A DNA stretch of 64,000 nucleotides. Origin: Streptomyces sp. NBC_01485 (lineage in GTDB: Bacteria > Actinomycetota > Actinomycetes > Streptomycetales > Streptomycetaceae). Below, one piece after another: positions 1-8,151 of this stretch. The notes under the pieces were generated by a model. It had not been told where the DNA came from, did no database searches, and saw nothing but the letters and a program-made list of their open reading frames with translations. The translations under genes were made by a program, and so were the position numbers. How positions within the stretch are numbered: the first letter of the stretch is position 1; the number at the start of each line of letters is the position of its first letter. The stretch spans positions 1 through 64,000 of the forward strand of contig NZ_CP109435.1 of NCBI RefSeq assembly GCF_036227125.1. The letters are read 5' to 3'.

Positions 1-602
1 CCGGAGACATGACGCGCCGTCACTTCGCGACGGAATGATGTTGGGTTGCTCCGCAACCCTCTTGAAGACGTTGAGAGTTGAACGTTACTCTCTGTTGTCT
101 TTGTCCCCGTGGTCTCGGGTGCCGGCCTCGGGTGGGTCACCGTGCCGGCGGAGCGTGGCTCCCGGTCTGGGTGGCGGCCTGATCTTCTGTTTTCCCTGGT
201 CAGAGGCTTAATGCCTCCGGTTTAAGGGGGTTTGTGTCTCTGGTCCGGGTGGGTCCGGGGCGCCCTCCGGGCTTCCCTGCCCCGGTCCGTTGTGGTTACA
301 GTATGGCAGCAACGAGGGGAGGTTGGCAACTGGTGCCGCATCGTTGCTGTCTGACGGTACATCAGATCAATCGTCCATGCTTGGTTCTGAGTGGACTAGA
401 CCTCTTTGGAATTGGTGCGCATTCCGTTACGGGTTACATGGCGTCAGAAACTGATTCCGTTTGAATTGAGGGGGCGTCAGTCCCGATGGAATCCCATTAG
501 AGGTTTGTTACGGGTTCCGGAAAGGACGCGTAACACGTAATGGAGTTGCGGGGAGAGAAAGGCAACCCGTAACAGGATAGGGCACGGAAATGAATTGGGG
601 AA
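1..602. other. Non-coding leader with hairpins and GTTACGGG motifs
   Basis: I see no convincing gene here. A 76-codon open frame at 234-464 lacks a ribosome-binding site and protein-like composition. The stretch is less GC-biased than its surroundings. It holds a short hairpin at 43-59 (GGGTTGC, three-base loop, GCAACCC), which may end a gene lying to the left. Its right part carries several copies of a GTTACGGGTT / AACCCGTAAC motif just before the start of the broken gene at 603, so it probably contains that gene's control region. Confidence 0.5.
424..576. repeat. Cluster of GTTACGGG / CCCGTAAC motifs
   Basis: Copies seen: TTACGGGTT at 426-434, TGTTACGGGTT at 506-516, CGTAACACGTAA at 529-540 and AACCCGTAACA at 564-574. 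The copies at 506 and 564 are the same 11-mer in opposite orientation. Related copies recur at 9999-10026 and 14406-14504 in this window, always in non-coding DNA. They look like binding sites for one protein, either a regulator or a plasmid maintenance factor. No function is known to me. Confidence 0.55.
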
Positions 603-1698
603 TTGAGCGTCACGAATTCAGCAGCCGCCGTAGTCGACGGTACGCGCGGGACGGGTGAGGAGCGGGCGGCGGGAGGTGCCGCTGCTGCGGACGGGATCGG
701 TGCGGCGGTCGCGGCGGCTGAGGTCCGGCGGTATGAGCGCTGGAGCGGCGTTCCCGCCGGGCTGGTCACCCGGACCCGGCTGGCCGACGCCGACCCGCCC
801 CGGCGTCCCGGCGGTCCCGTCCGTGCCCGAGTCCGGGACTTCAACTGGCGGGGGAAGGCCGAGACGTTCGACCTGTACGCCGTCGCCGAGTCCGTCCCCA
901 CCGCGGCCACCGGCCGCCAGCTCGCCGCCGCGGCGCAGCGGCGGGCGGTCGGGCGGGGGTGTGAGGGGTGCGGGGCCGTTGGTCAGCTGCCGCTGCTCGA
1001 GCACGACGGGCGGCGGGTGTGCGCGGCGTGCCGGCATCTGGCGCGGCTGGCCGAGACGCACGAGGCGCTGCGGGTGCGCAGGGCTGAACTGGGCCGGTGG
1101 GCTGGGGCGTTGCTGTCGGAGCGGCTGGCGGTGGTGTGGGTGGAGCTGACCGCGGCGCCGTTGACGGGGTCGGGTCGGGCGCGGCCGCCGCTGGCCGGGC
1201 GGGTCCAGGTCGCGGACGAGACGGGCCTCGTCCTGGAGGACGTCCTGGTCCGTCTCGCCGGGCCGCGGACCGGCGGGCGCCGGCGGACGCGGTCTCAGCG
1301 GGTGAGGGGGCGGGGCGGATCGCGCGGGCGCTGCAGGGGCGCCGGCGGCTGGTGTGGGGGCCGCTCGGGGACGTCACGGCGCGGCTGGCGGTGCTGGGGC
1401 ATCCCACGGACCTCCACCGCGCCCTGGCCGTGCCCTCCGGGCACGGGATCCTCTGGCCGGACGACGCCGCCTCCCGCTACGCGCAGTGGCGCGGCGGACT
1501 CAACCCCGCCACGCGGTGCCGCAGGGGCGGCTCTATCGGCTCAGCGCGGCCGGGGGGCCACAGATTGTCCCGCTGAATCGTCTGGAGGCACCGTTACGTC
1601 CGCTCCCCCGCTCACAGCCGAGCCCACCGTCGCCCGCTGCGGCCGAGGCCACCTCCGGCAGGCCCGGTGCGGGCGAGGCGGCGCCGACACGGTCGTAG
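603..1698 (+). pseudogene. Twice-frameshifted zinc-finger protein gene
   Basis: A TTG start at 603 opens a frame with an alanine-rich N-terminus and a CxxC...CxxC pair (CEGC and CAAC, about residues 119-142) that looks like a small zinc ribbon. Protein-like sequence leaves this frame near 1255-1300 and continues in a second frame (RIARALQGRRRLVWGPLGDV). It moves to a third frame near 1500-1520 (QGRLYRLSAAGGPQIVPLN), ending at 1698. Both steps go the same way, as expected for two single-base deletions. This could be true decay or two sequencing errors in GC-rich DNA. I do not recognise the family. Confidence 0.55.
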
Positions 1699-1869
1699 GT
1701 GGGTTGCTGGCGGTTGCGGCGGCTGAAGTTCGGCCCGAGTAGGCCGGTGCCCGGGTTGCGTGTGTGGTTGTGTTCGCTCACGGGGACATCGTCGGCGGAT
1801 CGGGCATCGTCGACAACCCGCTTTCGCAGGCGTACGCCCCGGTGGGGCCTGCGAGATGGTGCGGTTGTT

Positions 1870-2307
1870 TCACGGGTAGGCGGTGGGTGGCCAGGCGGTC
1901 GGGAGGGCGTGCTCTTCGCCGCTTCCCGTCCAACGGCCCGTGATGAGCCAGAGTTCGTAGTGCAGGAGCCAGGCCGAAGCCCACGGCACGATGGTCTGGG
2001 AGAGGAACATGTGGTCGTTCCACTCCCCGGGCAGGTACAGGCACAGGTCGCCGCTGGCGTAGACGTGCGGGAGGTGTGTGGCGTCCGGGTGCAGTGCCAG
2101 TGGCGGGTCGGTGATGCTCACACGGGGGTTGCCGCGGTGGCGATAGGCGATCCTGACCGTGTAGCGCCTGCTGACGGGGGTGGGTTGCAGGGTGAGGTTG
2201 CAGACGAGTTCACCGCCGCGCAGTGTCGTTTCGGCTGTGGGGACGGCCGCTTTGACGGCGGCCATCTGCCGGGCGAGGTTAATCGCGCGCGTCGGTGTGC
2301 TGGCCAT
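1870..2307 (-). CDS. Type II CBASS E2-like protein
   Basis: A 145-residue protein that ends the CBASS operon. It resembles the stand-alone E2-like proteins of short type II CBASS systems, which modify or prime the CD-NTase through a thioester cysteine. Visible marks are the run LPHVYASGDLCLYLP with the likely active cysteine at residue 89, followed by IVPWA, then WL and YELW, and a C-terminal TGRWTGSGEEH. The ATG at 2307 lies inside the 3' end of the cyclase gene (29-bp overlap), which suggests coupled translation. No E1-like (Cap2) or JAB-protease (Cap3) gene is nearby, as expected for the short form. The family call rests on motif pattern and context. Confidence 0.72.
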   Translation of the reverse strand: MASTPTRAINLARQMAAVKAAVPTAETTLRGGELVCNLTLQPTPVSRRYTVRIAYRHRGNPRVSITDPPLALHPDATHLPHVYASGDLCLYLPGEWNDHMFLSQTIVPWASAWLLHYELWLITGRWTGSGEEHALPTAWPPTAYP

Positions 2308-3448
2308 GGAAGGTCTGGGGGCGCCTGCGCGGGCCGGCGGTGGTGGTGGAGAGCAGTCCCGTGGTGCTCATCCGCTGCTGGGTGGCCGTGTTCTTCATGC
2401 GGTTCGCGTAGCGGGTGAAGGAGTGTTGGAGGGGGCCGGGGTCGAAGGATTTGGTGAGGTGGGAGTAGACGGTGTCCAGGCCTTCGGAGTGCATCAGGGA
2501 CAAGTTGTCCATGGTCTCCGTGAGCTCGCCGAACCACGTGTTGAAGGCCTGGCGCCGCTGAGGGTATTCGTTCCACTTGTCGGTGAAGTTCTCCTCCTTG
2601 TGGGCGGGGTTGGCGACCCACCACTGGCCGTTGCGCCGTTCGATGAAGCCGGGGATGGCGGCGAGTACGTTGCGCAGGGCAGTGAACAGGTCGTCCTCCC
2701 CGCGGTAGGCGCGGCCGGCGAGGGTGGTGAGGAGGATGGACGGCGGACGGTTGTCGGTGTCGTCGGCGAAATAGGTCATGCAGTGCCACTTCAGGACCTG
2801 TACCAGGCGCTGGAGGGTGCTGCGGATGTGCCAGACGGGCACGTCCGCGATGCTGGCGCGCTTCTCAAGAAGGGCGTGCGAGAGTTCGGAGCGGGCGCTG
2901 AACCAGTCCGCGTAGCCGATCGGGTTGCCGTGCTGCCACTTGTACAGGTTCTTGTCCGTCAAGAGGATGCCGTGGGGCTGGTGTTCGTCGTCCGGGATGG
3001 CAGGCAGGACGTCGAGGTGGAAGCCGGTGTATCCCAGGGTCCAGCACCGGCGGCGGGATTCCAGGCTGCTGGGGCCATCACTGTGGCCCTGCTGCTGCTT
3101 CCAGGACCGGTACGCGATGAGCTGGTCGCCCACTCGCTGCTTGAGATCGTCCTGAGTGGTGCTGGTCTTGTGCAGCGGGATGCGGCAGACGAGATCGATG
3201 TCGTACTCGCCGGTGGGTGTCTGGGGGCGGACGACGGTCCCGAGGAGGAAGGACCCCTGCGAGTAGATCTTGTAGTCCGGGCTCTCGTGCAGGCCGAGCC
3301 AGCTGCCGACGTCCATGTAACGGCGAACGGCGGTGTCGTAGAGGTCCGGGGAGATGTCGAGGGATTCCACGGCGCCGTCGAGCAGCATGGACAGCATCTG
3401 TTCGAGGGAGTCGGTGTCGGCCTCCCCCGTCGGGTGGAGCGTGTTCAC
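2279..3448 (-). CDS. CBASS cyclic-oligonucleotide synthase (CD-NTase)
   Basis: A 389-residue nucleotidyltransferase that should make a cyclic nucleotide signal on phage infection. The Pol-beta-type core is clear: GS at residues 65-66 (QGSFLLGT), the first two metal-binding aspartates in EYDIDL (D83, D85), and the third in FHLDVLP (D146). The GTG start at 3448 is preceded by GAGGAA and sits directly after the stop of the patatin gene, so the two are translationally coupled. Together with capV and the E2-like gene it forms a complete short type II CBASS operon. The nucleotide product cannot be read from the sequence. Confidence 0.9.
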   Translation of the reverse strand: MNTLHPTGEADTDSLEQMLSMLLDGAVESLDISPDLYDTAVRRYMDVGSWLGLHESPDYKIYSQGSFLLGTVVRPQTPTGEYDIDLVCRIPLHKTSTTQDDLKQRVGDQLIAYRSWKQQQGHSDGPSSLESRRRCWTLGYTGFHLDVLPAIPDDEHQPHGILLTDKNLYKWQHGNPIGYADWFSARSELSHALLEKRASIADVPVWHIRSTLQRLVQVLKWHCMTYFADDTDNRPPSILLTTLAGRAYRGEDDLFTALRNVLAAIPGFIERRNGQWWVANPAHKEENFTDKWNEYPQRRQAFNTWFGELTETMDNLSLMHSEGLDTVYSHLTKSFDPGPLQHSFTRYANRMKNTATQQRMSTTGLLSTTTAGPRRRPQTFHGQHTDARD

Positions 3449-3449
3449 G

Positions 3450-4415
3450 TCATTCCTCGCGGGTGGGGTGGCAGGGCGTGTAGGCGGGGGCTCGGTGGTC
3501 GCAGAAGGTGCGGTGGATGGCCGGGGAGACGTCGCGGCTGATGTGGCCTGCCAGTCCGGAGAGGGTCTGGGTGTCGATGTTGTCGAGCGCGACGGCTCCG
3601 GTGGGGACGGTCGGGTTGAGGCGCAGGACGTTGTCCTTGCCTATGAAGTGGCGCACCTGTTTGGCGGCGCTTTCGCTCTGGGCCCGCATGAGGACCTCGA
3701 CGGCGTCGCCGGCCCAGGGCAGCAGGCCGCCGCGGTCGAGGCGGCGGTGGCGGCTTCGGACGTCGGTGGTGGTGCCGAGGCTGAAGACCTTGATGGCCTC
3801 GAGGGGGACGGACAGCGGTCCGACGGCCTCGGTGAGCGCGACCATGGTGGGGTTGTTGGCCCACACGCCGCCGTCGACGAGGCGGGCCCCGTCCAGGGGC
3901 ATGCCGGGCAGGTAGGTGGGTGCGGCGGAGGTGGCGAGCGCTACGTTGACGGCCTTTTCCCGCCAGTCCCGTTTGAGGGTGGGCAGGTGCGGGGTCCGGA
4001 AGAGGTAGACGTCGTCGGCGGCGATGTTGTAGGAGGTGATCACCAGGCGTTTGGTGCTCTCTCCGAAGGTCCGCTCGCCGAAGACGTCGGTGAGCGCCGC
4101 CCGCAGGGGCTCGGTGCTGTACTTCGCGCGCACAAGGTGGCGCAGGCCGCGCATCCTGGAGCGGTCGCGGAAGATCCGCGGGCCGTGGTCGGTGTAGAAG
4201 GCGAGGATCTCGCGGGGTGTCAGGCCCAGGCCGAGGCCGAGGCCGATGATCCCGCCGGTCGAGGTGCCGGCGATCAGGTCGAAGTGGTCGGCGATGCGGA
4301 TGTCGAGGTCTTCCTCGAGTCGGGCAAGGACCGCCGCGGAGAACATGCCGCGGAAGCCGCCGCCGTCCAGGGCCAGGATCTGGAAACGCTCGGTCAGTGC
4401 AACCGCCCCCGTCAC
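3450..4415 (-). CDS. capV: CapV-type patatin-like phospholipase, CBASS effector
   Basis: A 321-residue patatin-family lipase. In known CBASS systems such proteins are switched on by the cyclic nucleotide and degrade the inner membrane. All patatin marks are present: the oxyanion loop DGGGFRG (17-23), the nucleophile elbow GTSTGG with Ser52, and the catalytic aspartate in VDGG (Asp181). The start is a GTG at 4415, and this is the first gene of the leftward operon. No signal peptide or membrane segment is seen, which fits a cytosolic effector that acts at the membrane. Its divergent neighbour is an XRE/ImmA protein that might control it. Confidence 0.9.
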   Translation of the reverse strand: MTGAVALTERFQILALDGGGFRGMFSAAVLARLEEDLDIRIADHFDLIAGTSTGGIIGLGLGLGLTPREILAFYTDHGPRIFRDRSRMRGLRHLVRAKYSTEPLRAALTDVFGERTFGESTKRLVITSYNIAADDVYLFRTPHLPTLKRDWREKAVNVALATSAAPTYLPGMPLDGARLVDGGVWANNPTMVALTEAVGPLSVPLEAIKVFSLGTTTDVRSRHRRLDRGGLLPWAGDAVEVLMRAQSESAAKQVRHFIGKDNVLRLNPTVPTGAVALDNIDTQTLSGLAGHISRDVSPAIHRTFCDHRAPAYTPCHPTREE

Positions 4416-4616
4416 GCGGATCGTTGAAGACCCGCTGCCGGTAGGAGCGGATCTTCCCTGTCGGGACTACTTAATATCACAGCATGGATTTCCGCGTATG
4501 TTTCTGCGTGTGGGTCGTAGGGTCATGTCGGGCCACGCCGTCCCCGGAGCGTGCGGGGCCTGCGCGATCCGCCAAGATGTGGAGACCAAGATCGGGCAGG
4601 GCAGGCAAGGGGAGAC
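4416..4616. promoter_or_regulatory. Divergent promoter region, CBASS versus XRE/ImmA gene
   Basis: This 201-bp gap separates the leftward CBASS operon from the rightward XRE/ImmA gene and must hold both promoters. An AT-rich patch (ACTTAATATCACAGCATG, about 4469-4486) stands out in very GC-rich DNA. I could not assign -35 and -10 boxes with confidence. GGGGAG at 4609-4614 is the ribosome-binding site for the ATG at 4617. Confidence 0.5.
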
Positions 4617-5642
4617 ATGAGCACGCAGGTGTTCGAGAGGGCACGGCTGCGGACCGCCCGTGAACTGGCCGGGCTGAGCCAGACTCGGCTCGCTCGCGAG
4701 GCCGGGCTCACGCCGGCAGCCATCAGCCAGTTCGAGAGCGGCGCCGCGCGCCCCAGCCCGGAGACGACCGGCGTGCTGGCCCGCGTCCTCGCAGTGCCGC
4801 CAGCGTTCTTCGGCGAGGCGATGACTGGCAGCCACGACGGCTTCTTCCGCTCGTTGCGACGGACCTCGGTGACCGACCGCCGCCGCGCCCGGGCGATCGC
4901 CTACGTTGCCCACGATCTCGCCGTCCACGCATCCTCGGTGGGCCGCTTCCGCGCCGCGGACATGCCACGCCTCCCGGTGAGCAGCCTGCAGGCGCGGCGG
5001 GCGGAGATCGAGGCGGCGGCGGCCCGGGTGCGGTCGCTGTGGGGGCTTCCTCCTGGGCCGGTATCGAACGTCGTGGAACTGCTGGAGGGACACGGGGTCG
5101 CCGTGACCCGGCTGCCTCTGGACAACCACGATGTGGACGCCTTCTCGCTGCCGTTTCCCGACCACCCTGTCGTCGTCCTGAGCAGCGACAAGAACGACCG
5201 CGCCCGCGCCCGGTTCGACAGCGCGCACGAACTCGCCCACCTCGTCCTGCACGGCGAGCAGATCTGGGGTGTCAAAGAGGTCGAGACACAGGCCCACCAG
5301 TTCGCGGCGGCCTTCCTCATGCCCGCCGACGACATCCACGACCAGCTGCCGACCACGGTGGACTGGCCGACCCTGTTCCATCTCAAACAGCACTGGCAGG
5401 TCTCGCTCGCCGCCCTGCTCATGCGGGCGCGGACACTCGGACGCATGAACGAGAACGTCTATCTCACCGCCATCAAAGCGGCCTCCGCCCGCGGGTGGCG
5501 CCGCGTCGAGCCGGTCCCCCTCGGCCGGCCGGAGCAGCCCACGCGGCTGCTGGCCTACCTCGCCTCCACCGACAGCGCCCCCGCCCGCTCCGTCCTGCCG
5601 CCCCAGATCGTGGAGAGCCTGCAGACCGCCTCGGCCACCTGA
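4617..5642 (+). CDS. XRE-family HTH protein with ImmA/IrrE metallopeptidase domain
   Basis: A 341-residue protein. Residues 1-65 form an XRE helix-turn-helix (LSQTRLAREAGLTPAAISQFE). The C-terminal half is an ImmA/IrrE-type zinc peptidase with HELAH at 204-208 and a later FAAAFLMP helix. Proteins of this build act as repressors that are relieved by proteolysis, or as antitoxin or regulatory partners of mobile elements. The ATG at 4617 is chosen over upstream in-frame codons because GGGGAG sits just before it and the HTH begins there. It reads away from the CBASS operon, so control of that operon is a reasonable but unproven guess. Confidence 0.88.
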   Translation: MSTQVFERARLRTARELAGLSQTRLAREAGLTPAAISQFESGAARPSPETTGVLARVLAVPPAFFGEAMTGSHDGFFRSLRRTSVTDRRRARAIAYVAHDLAVHASSVGRFRAADMPRLPVSSLQARRAEIEAAAARVRSLWGLPPGPVSNVVELLEGHGVAVTRLPLDNHDVDAFSLPFPDHPVVVLSSDKNDRARARFDSAHELAHLVLHGEQIWGVKEVETQAHQFAAAFLMPADDIHDQLPTTVDWPTLFHLKQHWQVSLAALLMRARTLGRMNENVYLTAIKAASARGWRRVEPVPLGRPEQPTRLLAYLASTDSAPARSVLPPQIVESLQTASAT

Positions 5643-5761
5643 CCGGCACTCCCTAGACTTCCGGCGAATCGCGAGGAATCGGCAGGCGGCCGCACCGGAC
5701 CTTGTGGGCCCGGTCCCAGATCCGTGCGCCGAGGTCGTACCCGCAGCCTGGAGGCCTTGCC

Positions 5762-6946
5762 CTACGCGCCTGCCCCACCCGTGCGGGACGGCTCCCCGAT
5801 GCGTTCCTTGTACCTGCGGGCTTCGCTGGCCAATTCGCTTCCTGCCTCGCTCAGTTCACGTGGTCGGCCGCTTACCGTACGCAGGTGTAGGACGTGCTCG
5901 ACGACCTGTGTGTCGTCCAGCGAGTCGAGCCATGCCCGGACTGTTTCCGCCTCGGGCCGTTCCGTGAAGAAAGCGAGGAACTCGACGAGACCAGCGCGGC
6001 CGGTGATGGCCGCGATCCTGTCCCGGCTCCGGACGACGGCGGGTGTGCGATCCGCCGTCGCCAGGGCGGCGCGTATGTCCCGGTGTCCGACGGTGATGTC
6101 GAGGTGCGGTGGCAGCGGGCTCACGTCGTGGCGGCCGGTGATCAGAACGGGGATGGCCACGGTGCGTACCCATGCTTCGAGAAGCTCCAGCTCGTTGGCG
6201 GCGATGGCCCACACACGGGTGTGGGGCCGCTGCAGGGACACGGTCGGCCATACGGAGAAGGGGATGCGGGCGCCACGCGGCGCGCTGGCAAGGACGTCAC
6301 CCTCCCGCAGGGGCAGTCCATCACCCGGCTGGGGCCCGTGTTTGAGGGGGAGAGCGACAGTCAGGTCGCTGTGCGGATCGTCGGGGTGCACGGCGCCGAG
6401 CCGGGTCGCCGCGACAGCGGGAGTGCGGTGCTTGGCTACGTTGGTGTAGACGGCGAGGAGCCGCAGCGGATGCTCGTCGGGGGTGCGGCGCTGGAACGGC
6501 TGCAGCCGCTCGATGCGCTGAGCGAGCGGCGTGCCGACATTCAGCGGCGGAAGCTGCCGTCGCCTGCGGTTGCCGAACCAGTGGGCGAGGGCAGCGGCGT
6601 CACACGTGGCCGGCATCTCCACACTCTTCGCCTCCTCATCCGTCAGGGGGCGTCCGAGAGCGGTCTCGACCTCCGCGTACAGGGTGTGTTCCAGCGCGGC
6701 CCGCAACTGGGTGAGGGCGTCGGCCACGAGCCGGGGGATCGCCTGCGGGAGCGGAGCGACCTCCTGGACCACGACGTCCACACGGTCACCGTTGCTCACT
6801 TCAGCGAACGTGATCGTCCCGTGCTCGGTGTAATCGTGTGTCAGCCGCAACAACCGCTCGATCGTGTGGTCGACGTGAGCCAGCGTCTCCACCACATGGA
6901 GTTGGTGGTCGGGCAGCCAGGAACAGTCCGCGTCGCGCAAGCTCAT
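5762..6946 (-). CDS. Hypothetical protein, possibly HEPN-like all-alpha
   Basis: A 394-residue protein I do not recognise. It has no signal peptide or membrane segment. The stretch ALTQLRAALEH (near residue 80) followed much later by YTNVAKHR resembles the helical pairing in HEPN-like proteins, where an LRxALDH helix is followed by an N-x-x-KHR motif, but this is weak evidence. It lies in a row of leftward defence-type genes between the XRE/ImmA gene (convergent, 119 bp away) and the AbiTii module. A role in defence is a guess from location alone. Confidence 0.65.
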   Translation of the reverse strand: MSLRDADCSWLPDHQLHVVETLAHVDHTIERLLRLTHDYTEHGTITFAEVSNGDRVDVVVQEVAPLPQAIPRLVADALTQLRAALEHTLYAEVETALGRPLTDEEAKSVEMPATCDAAALAHWFGNRRRRQLPPLNVGTPLAQRIERLQPFQRRTPDEHPLRLLAVYTNVAKHRTPAVAATRLGAVHPDDPHSDLTVALPLKHGPQPGDGLPLREGDVLASAPRGARIPFSVWPTVSLQRPHTRVWAIAANELELLEAWVRTVAIPVLITGRHDVSPLPPHLDITVGHRDIRAALATADRTPAVVRSRDRIAAITGRAGLVEFLAFFTERPEAETVRAWLDSLDDTQVVEHVLHLRTVSGRPRELSEAGSELASEARRYKERIGEPSRTGGAGA

Positions 6947-7159
6947 GCAACGACCCTAGCCACCGAACTCCCCGACCTTCCCGTCCCTCTCGCATCCATG
7001 CCGTACAGCAGCCGCCTGCAGTCCGCGGTGCTCGCCCTCCTCCCTGCCGTTCCTGAGTCCGCGCGTATGACCTGGCGCTGCTCCCACCAGCCGCCATTGA
7101 TCTACCAGGCGTCGGCGGCGAGCGCTCTACAGCGCGCTTCCGCGTTGTTGGGGGTGGCC
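6947..7159. other. Intergenic stretch without a recognisable gene
   Basis: About 210 bp upstream of the 394-residue gene. Reading-frame composition here is mixed and I see no repeat or strong hairpin. It should hold the promoter of the gene that starts at 6946. Confidence 0.4.
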
Positions 7160-7436
7160 TGGGTTCATGCCCGGGTTGCGATGCCCGGACGCGTTCGATG
7201 CCCTCGCCGGGGAGGACACCGGACCTGAAGGACAGCGTGGAGAAGTGATTGCCGACCTGAAGGCCGTAGCGCTCGCCGGGGTTGAGCGGGTCAAGACAGG
7301 TTCGCAGCCCCGTGAGGAACGCTGGGGCCTCGTTGGTGCGGGGGACGGATTGCGGGTACCCGTCACCAAAGTGGCCCCTGTCGTGGACGGGGATGGAGTT
7401 AGCGCCGTCGTCGCTGCCACCAGCGCTGTTGTACAC
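7160..7436 (-). pseudogene. Coding remnant after the AbiTii gene
   Basis: On the minus strand a frame starting at 7436 shows good G/C third-position bias and protein-like sequence for about 90 codons (for example GERYGLQVGNHFSTLSFRSG). It then loses both near 7160, although the frame stays open to 6801. It overlaps the last codons of the AbiTii gene. It may be the start of a third gene of that operon whose 3' part has decayed or been replaced. I do not recognise the family. Confidence 0.35.
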
Positions 7437-8151
7437 CGGCTGAGGCGCTGGCTGTTGCGCCGTGGTCGGCGTGGGCGAGCGAAGCGGTGAGGGTGACGGG
7501 CGAGTTGTCGCCGGTGGTGATGCTGATGTTCTGAACGGCCCTGTGGACCTGCTCAGGGGTAGGCGTGCCGGATCCGGCCGGCATCGTGGAACGCAGTTCG
7601 GCGACGAACTGCGTGAGGCGAGTGCGGACTTGGTCGAGGATGTCGTGCAGGACGGAGGGAGAGACCGCCCAGTACAGGTCGTCGATGATGATGGCTCGGC
7701 TGCGGTACTTTTCCATCGCGCTCATCAGCGTGCGCAGTTCGGCCGCACCGGGAAGGCTGAGGTGGACTGCCTGGCCGGGCGGGGTCCGTTCGATCAGGTT
7801 CTGCAGCTGGCCGACGCCGTACGGGATGGTCACTTCTTCGTTGATCGTGCCCCGTGTGATGTCGGGGAGGTGCAGGGCGCTGATGGTTTCACCGTGCCGT
7901 TGCCAGGTCAGCGAGTGTGAGTCGGCCTGGATGGGCGCGCGCGGGCGCCGGTAGTCCGGAACGCTGGAGGCGGGTTTGCCTCCGTAGCCCTCGAGTTCGC
8001 TGAGTGCCCATTGCTTCAGGGGCTGGGAAACGGCGTGGCCGCCGATGACGAGCGCGAGGCGCAGCAGTCCGGCAAGCGGGACGGTGTCGTCGAGGACGCC
8101 TTGTTCCAACTGCTCCAGGGGCTGCGGCCCCTGGCGTGTGGACTCGGTCAT
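7399..8151 (-). CDS. AbiTii-domain protein
   Basis: A 250-residue protein whose N-terminal 70 residues match the AbiTii pattern: a helical LLRLALVIG segment, then QWALSELEGYGG and PDYRRP. AbiTii domains occur in abortive-infection and other phage-defence settings. The C-terminus carries ISITTGDNSPVT, a segment also found in the neighbouring membrane protein, and ends in a basic tail (QQRWWQRRRR). The ATG overlaps the stop of the upstream gene by four bases (ATGA), so the two are one coupled unit. Confidence 0.75.
   Translation of the reverse strand: MTESTRQGPQPLEQLEQGVLDDTVPLAGLLRLALVIGGHAVSQPLKQWALSELEGYGGKPASSVPDYRRPRAPIQADSHSLTWQRHGETISALHLPDITRGTINEEVTIPYGVGQLQNLIERTPPGQAVHLSLPGAAELRTLMSAMEKYRSRAIIIDDLYWAVSPSVLHDILDQVRTRLTQFVAELRSTMPAGSGTPTPEQVHRAVQNISITTGDNSPVTLTASLAHADHGATASASAGVQQRWWQRRRR

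Noticed and set aside
234..464. A 76-codon frame in the left leader.
   Set aside because: No ribosome-binding site, an unusual composition for this genome and no protein-like pattern.
1870..4415. A full type II CBASS with Cap2 (E1) and Cap3 (JAB).
   Set aside because: The operon ends at 1870 with the E2-like gene, and the next gene to the left is an unrelated broken zinc-finger gene on the other strand.
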